Shown here piece after piece: positions 4,785 through 7,188 of a DNA stretch of 7,188 nt (positions within the stretch are counted from its first letter, which is position 1; each line of letters starts with the position of its first letter). The notes below the pieces were generated by a model that made no database searches, was not told the DNA's origin, and saw nothing but the letters and a program-made list of their open reading frames with translations. A program made the position numbers and the translations under genes. The stretch spans positions 1-7,188 of the forward strand of contig NJEK01000061.1 of the NCBI GenBank assembly GCA_002255105.1, written 5' to 3'. The stretch comes from Candidatus Wolframiiraptor sp. EX4484-121. GTDB lineage: Archaea > Thermoproteota > Nitrososphaeria_A > Caldarchaeales > Wolframiiraptoraceae.

Positions 4785-5959
4785 GCGGCTCGACGATTAA
4801 GGTTATCATAGGCCCGCAGCATCCAGCCCTGAAGGAGCCCGAGAGATTCATCTTGGAGACTGAGGGAGAGTATGTGGTGGATGTCAAGGTTAGGATAGGC
4901 TATATTCATCGAGGGATCGAGAAGGCTATGGAGAACAGAACCTATCTACAAGGCTTATATCTCTCGGAGAGAGTCTGCGGGATATGCTCGGATGCTCACA
5001 CAACATGCTATGTTCAGGGAGTTGAAGAGCTCCTTGGAGTAGAGCCTCCACCTAGGAGTAGGTTCATCCGAGTCGTTGTGGCGGAGCTTGAGAGAATTCA
5101 CAGCCATCTCCTCTGGCTTGGGATCGCCGCGCACGAGATCGGATTCGACACGCTCTTCATGTATGTTTGGAGGGATAGGGAGGTTGTCATGGACCTACTC
5201 GAAATAGTTTCAGGAAATAGGGTGAATTATGCGACGAACACCATCGGGGGCGTTAGGAGAGATCTAAACGGCGAGAGGATCCAGAAGATATTGAAGGGGT
5301 TGAAGGTACTTGAGGATAGGACGAAGGAGTATCTGAGGATGATCGAGAGGGAGCAGACGGTCCTTAAGCGGACGGTGGATGTGGGGATCCTAAGCAGATC
5401 CGATGCGATAAAGTATGGGGCGGTTGGGCCGACCGTTAGGGCGAGCGGCGTTAAGAGGGATGTGAGGGCGGACGATCCATATGCGGCCTATGATGAGATT
5501 CCATTCAACGTCATAGTCGAGGATGGATGCGACTGCCTAGCCAGGATAATGGTGAGGGGAAGGGAAGTCTTGGAGTCCATACAAATAATCAGGGAGGCCT
5601 TGAAGAGGATGCCGGAGGGGGAGATAAGGGTTAGGGTTAAGCCTAGGATTCCTCCAGCCGAGGCTCTCTCAAGAGTTGAAGCCCCTAGAGGTGAACTCCT
5701 CTACTTTATCAGATCGAATGGAACCGATAACCCTGAGAGATGTAAGATTAGGACGCCGACCCTCGCAAACATCCCATCCCTCTGCAAGATGCTCGTCGGA
5801 GGCTATATAGCCGACGTCCCGATAGTCTTGGCCGGAATAGATCCATGCTTCGCCTGCATGGACAGGGTCTTGTTGATCGATAGGGAGAAGGGGGAGGCCA
5901 AGGTCTGGACGCTGGACATGCTCAGGAGGTATGGGAGGGAATGGTACCGGAAGCGTTAA
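4781..5959 (+). CDS. nuoD: NuoD-like catalytic subunit with intact [NiFe] hydrogenase ligands (MbhL type)
   Basis: This is the large catalytic subunit of the peripheral arm, 392 residues, full length for the family. Both hydrogenase cysteine pairs are present: RVCGICSDAH (64-73; C66, C69, H73) near the N-terminus and DPCFACMDRV (354-363; C356, C359) near the C-terminus. These four cysteines bind Ni and Fe in group 4 [NiFe] hydrogenases and are absent in true NuoD. Other landmarks are GPQHPALKEPE (11-21), YIHRGIEKAMENRTY (41-55), GPTVRASGVKRDVR (216-229) and APRGELLYFIRSNGTDNPER (301-320). Where complex I has the second His of HPxxHG, involved in quinone binding, this protein has K18; the tyrosine position is kept as Y77. 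Extra cysteines occur at C76, C250, C252, C321 and C335. The reaction is inferred to be reversible hydrogen formation or oxidation. The GTG start at 4781 overlaps the nuoC stop by 4 bases and follows AGGTGGTGA (4766-4774). The end just after the second CxxC suggests little or no cleavable C-terminal extension beyond about 33 residues. Confidence 0.96.
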   Translation: MSGSTIKVIIGPQHPALKEPERFILETEGEYVVDVKVRIGYIHRGIEKAMENRTYLQGLYLSERVCGICSDAHTTCYVQGVEELLGVEPPPRSRFIRVVVAELERIHSHLLWLGIAAHEIGFDTLFMYVWRDREVVMDLLEIVSGNRVNYATNTIGGVRRDLNGERIQKILKGLKVLEDRTKEYLRMIEREQTVLKRTVDVGILSRSDAIKYGAVGPTVRASGVKRDVRADDPYAAYDEIPFNVIVEDGCDCLARIMVRGREVLESIQIIREALKRMPEGEIRVRVKPRIPPAEALSRVEAPRGELLYFIRSNGTDNPERCKIRTPTLANIPSLCKMLVGGYIADVPIVLAGIDPCFACMDRVLLIDREKGEAKVWTLDMLRRYGREWYRKR

Positions 5960-6900
5960 ATCTAGCCCTACAGCTCCTAATCTTCCCCGGATTCCTGTTC
6001 ATAATCTGTCTCGCGTTCTTCTCTGAGTGGGTCTTAAGAAAATTCGTCGCCAGGATCCAGAATAGGATGGGGCCGACCTACACCGGAACCGGGGGAGTTC
6101 TCCAGCCATTCGCCGACTTCATAAAACTCTTGGGAAAGGAGGATATAGTTCCAGCCTTCGCAGAGAGAACTTACTTCACACTCACCCCACTCCTCTGCCT
6201 AACACTTCCATTAACCGCGCTCTTCATACTCCCAATAGCTGGCAACCAAGCGTTGATCTCGTTCGAGGGAGACTTGATCTTCTTGGCCTTCATCTTCACG
6301 ATGCTCACCCTCATGGTCTTCCTCGGCGGATTTCTATCTGGAAGCATCTTCAGCATGGTTGGAGGGGTTAGGGCCGCAACCCAGCTCCTAGGCTATGAGA
6401 TACCATTCATGCTCGCATTATTCGGGCCAGCGATTCCGGCTTCAAGCCTCTCGATCTCCAAGATCTCGGCGTGGCAGGCTCAGAACAATGCTTGGGGACT
6501 CTGGACCCAGCCGATAGGATTCGGAGTCCTCGTAATTTGCCTGCTCGCCGAGCTTGAGCTACTCCCATTCGACATACCTGAGGCTGAGACCGAGATAGTC
6601 GCTGGATGGAATGTCGAGTTCACGGGCAGGAGGCTTGCATTGATCAGGCTTGGAAGGGACGTTGAGCTCATATTAGCCTCGACGATTCTCGCGGACCTGT
6701 ATCTTGGGGGGCCTCAGCAAGTCTGGATCATCCCACCCATAATAATCTTCTTGGTGAAGATGTTCGCGTGCCTACTCCTATTAGGATATTTGAAGACGCT
6801 CTTCGCCAGATTTAGGATAGATCAGGTCCTGAGCGGGATGTGGAAGTACGTGGCCCCCGCCGCCATGCTCCAGTTCATAATCCTCAAGCTAATCTGGTGA
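5941..6900 (+). CDS. nuoH: NuoH-like membrane anchor subunit (MbhM/EchB type)
   Basis: This is an integral membrane protein of 319 residues with about eight helices. It anchors the peripheral arm and passes conformational or charge changes from the active site to the pumping subunits. Family motifs are FVARIQNRMGPTYTGTGGVL (35-54) followed by LQPFADFIKLLGKEDIVP (54-71), VGGVRAATQLLGYEIPFML (140-158), ELELLPFDIPEAETEIVAGW (204-223) with NVEFTGRRLALIRLGRDVE (224-242), and the C-terminal LKTLFARFRIDQ (284-295). The acidic stretch 'PFDIPEAE.E.VAG...E' is the strongest NuoH/EchB signature. The start is ATG at 5941, which overlaps nuoD by 19 bases; GGAGGT (5925-5930) and GGGAGG (5933-5938) lie within the nuoD end. 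The stop is 6 bases before nuoI. The protein looks complete, and nothing odd was seen. Confidence 0.96.
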   Translation: MVPEALNLALQLLIFPGFLFIICLAFFSEWVLRKFVARIQNRMGPTYTGTGGVLQPFADFIKLLGKEDIVPAFAERTYFTLTPLLCLTLPLTALFILPIAGNQALISFEGDLIFLAFIFTMLTLMVFLGGFLSGSIFSMVGGVRAATQLLGYEIPFMLALFGPAIPASSLSISKISAWQAQNNAWGLWTQPIGFGVLVICLLAELELLPFDIPEAETEIVAGWNVEFTGRRLALIRLGRDVELILASTILADLYLGGPQQVWIIPPIIIFLVKMFACLLLLGYLKTLFARFRIDQVLSGMWKYVAPAAMLQFIILKLIW

Positions 6901-6906
6901 TGGGGC

Positions 6907-7188
6907 ATGGCATTCGCTAGAGAAGCCTTCAAAAATATTTTCAAGAAACCCGTCACCGAGAAGTATCCTTTTGAGAGGAGGGAGCCCGCGGAGGGATTTA
7001 GGGGAAGACCTGTCTGGGATATGAAGAAGTGTATTGGATGTGGGACATGTGTGAGGGTCTGCCCGGTGAAGGCTGTTGAGATCGTGGGGAGGGGGAGGGA
7101 GGCGACGATAAAACATCATTTAGAGAGATGCATCTACTGTGGCCAGTGTGCCGAGAGCTGCCCGGTCAAGGCCATAACCATGACCCCC
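6907..7188 (+). CDS. nuoI: NuoI-like 2x[4Fe-4S] ferredoxin subunit, 5' part (cut by right edge)
   Basis: Translation from the ATG at 6907 gives 94 residues that stay open to the right edge. Two classical 4Fe-4S motifs are visible: CIGCGTCVRVCP (C42, C45, C48, C52) and CIYCGQCAESCP (C75, C78, C81, C85). They follow a basic N-terminal stretch with IFKKPVTEKYPF (11-22) and EGFRGRPVWD (29-38). That layout matches NuoI/MbhN, which carries electrons between an external donor and the cluster in subunit B; the 'FRGRPV' motif is typical. Each ligand Cys is present. The gene starts 6 bases after the nuoH stop, with GGTGAT at 6896-6901 as a ribosome site. Length and C-terminus are unknown, so an extended C-terminal domain cannot be judged. 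Confidence 0.93.
   Translation, partial: MAFAREAFKNIFKKPVTEKYPFERREPAEGFRGRPVWDMKKCIGCGTCVRVCPVKAVEIVGRGREATIKHHLERCIYCGQCAESCPVKAITMTP

Noticed and set aside
4702..4909. Two short minus-strand frames over the nuoC/nuoD junction
   Set aside because: They overlap each other and two conserved genes, and nothing supports expression.
3857..5959. Assignment as a standard NADH dehydrogenase or F420H2 dehydrogenase
   Set aside because: The four Ni-Fe cysteines in D and CxxC in B argue for a hydrogenase-type core, and no NuoEFG or FpoF gene is seen in the window.
1..7188. CRISPR arrays, tRNA or rRNA genes, insertion sequences
   Set aside because: Reading both strands showed no spaced direct repeats, no cloverleaf or rRNA-like stretches, and no transposase or terminal inverted repeats. 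Nearly all bases are in conserved genes.

Overview
The window is a piece of a thermophile-like archaeal genome. Several signs point that way: Arg is mostly AGG/AGA, Ile is often ATA, GTG and TTG starts are common, the Shine-Dalgarno sites are archaeal (GGAGGT, AGGTGAT), short upstream elements look like archaeal TATA boxes, and the hydrogenase-type subunits resemble archaeal Mbh/Fpo proteins. A TACK-type lineage is plausible, but the phylum cannot be fixed from this sequence alone.

Almost the whole window encodes one membrane-bound respiratory complex in two divergent gene blocks. The rightward block (about 3537 to the right edge) runs nuoA-B-C-D-H-I. It gives the small membrane subunit A, the electron-transfer and catalytic core (B, C, D), the membrane anchor H and the ferredoxin-like subunit I, which is cut by the window edge. 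Genes A to H overlap by 4 to 19 bases and I follows H after 6 bases, so this is a tight operon. The leftward block starts with a mobB-like gene (2682-3401). It is followed, 70 bases downstream, by the membrane-arm genes: NuoJ split into two genes, NuoK, an antiporter-like NuoN/MrpD-family subunit, and the first 103 residues of a NuoL-like subunit cut by the left edge.

The main point is the nature of the catalytic core. Subunit D has both cysteine pairs (C66/C69 and C356/C359) that hold the NiFe site in group 4 [NiFe] hydrogenases. Subunit B has the hydrogenase-type CNGCDIE motif rather than the tandem cysteines of complex I. Yet the membrane part is complex-I-like: a NuoA homologue with the conserved YxCG loop, a NuoJ/K pair and at least two separate large antiporter-like subunits. 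The inference is an energy-converting, probably ferredoxin-linked hydrogenase built on a Fpo/Nuo-like frame, which couples proton reduction or hydrogen oxidation to ion transport. No NADH module (NuoEFG) or F420 module (FpoF) lies inside the window.

Secondary oddities are a MobB with a degenerate P-loop and a shortened three-cysteine Fe-S motif, a Lys-to-Glu change in the antiporter subunit's TM8 region, and loss of conserved acidic residues in NuoA and NuoK. No RNA gene, mobile element, CRISPR array or long repeat was seen, and no stretch over 300 bases lacks a gene.
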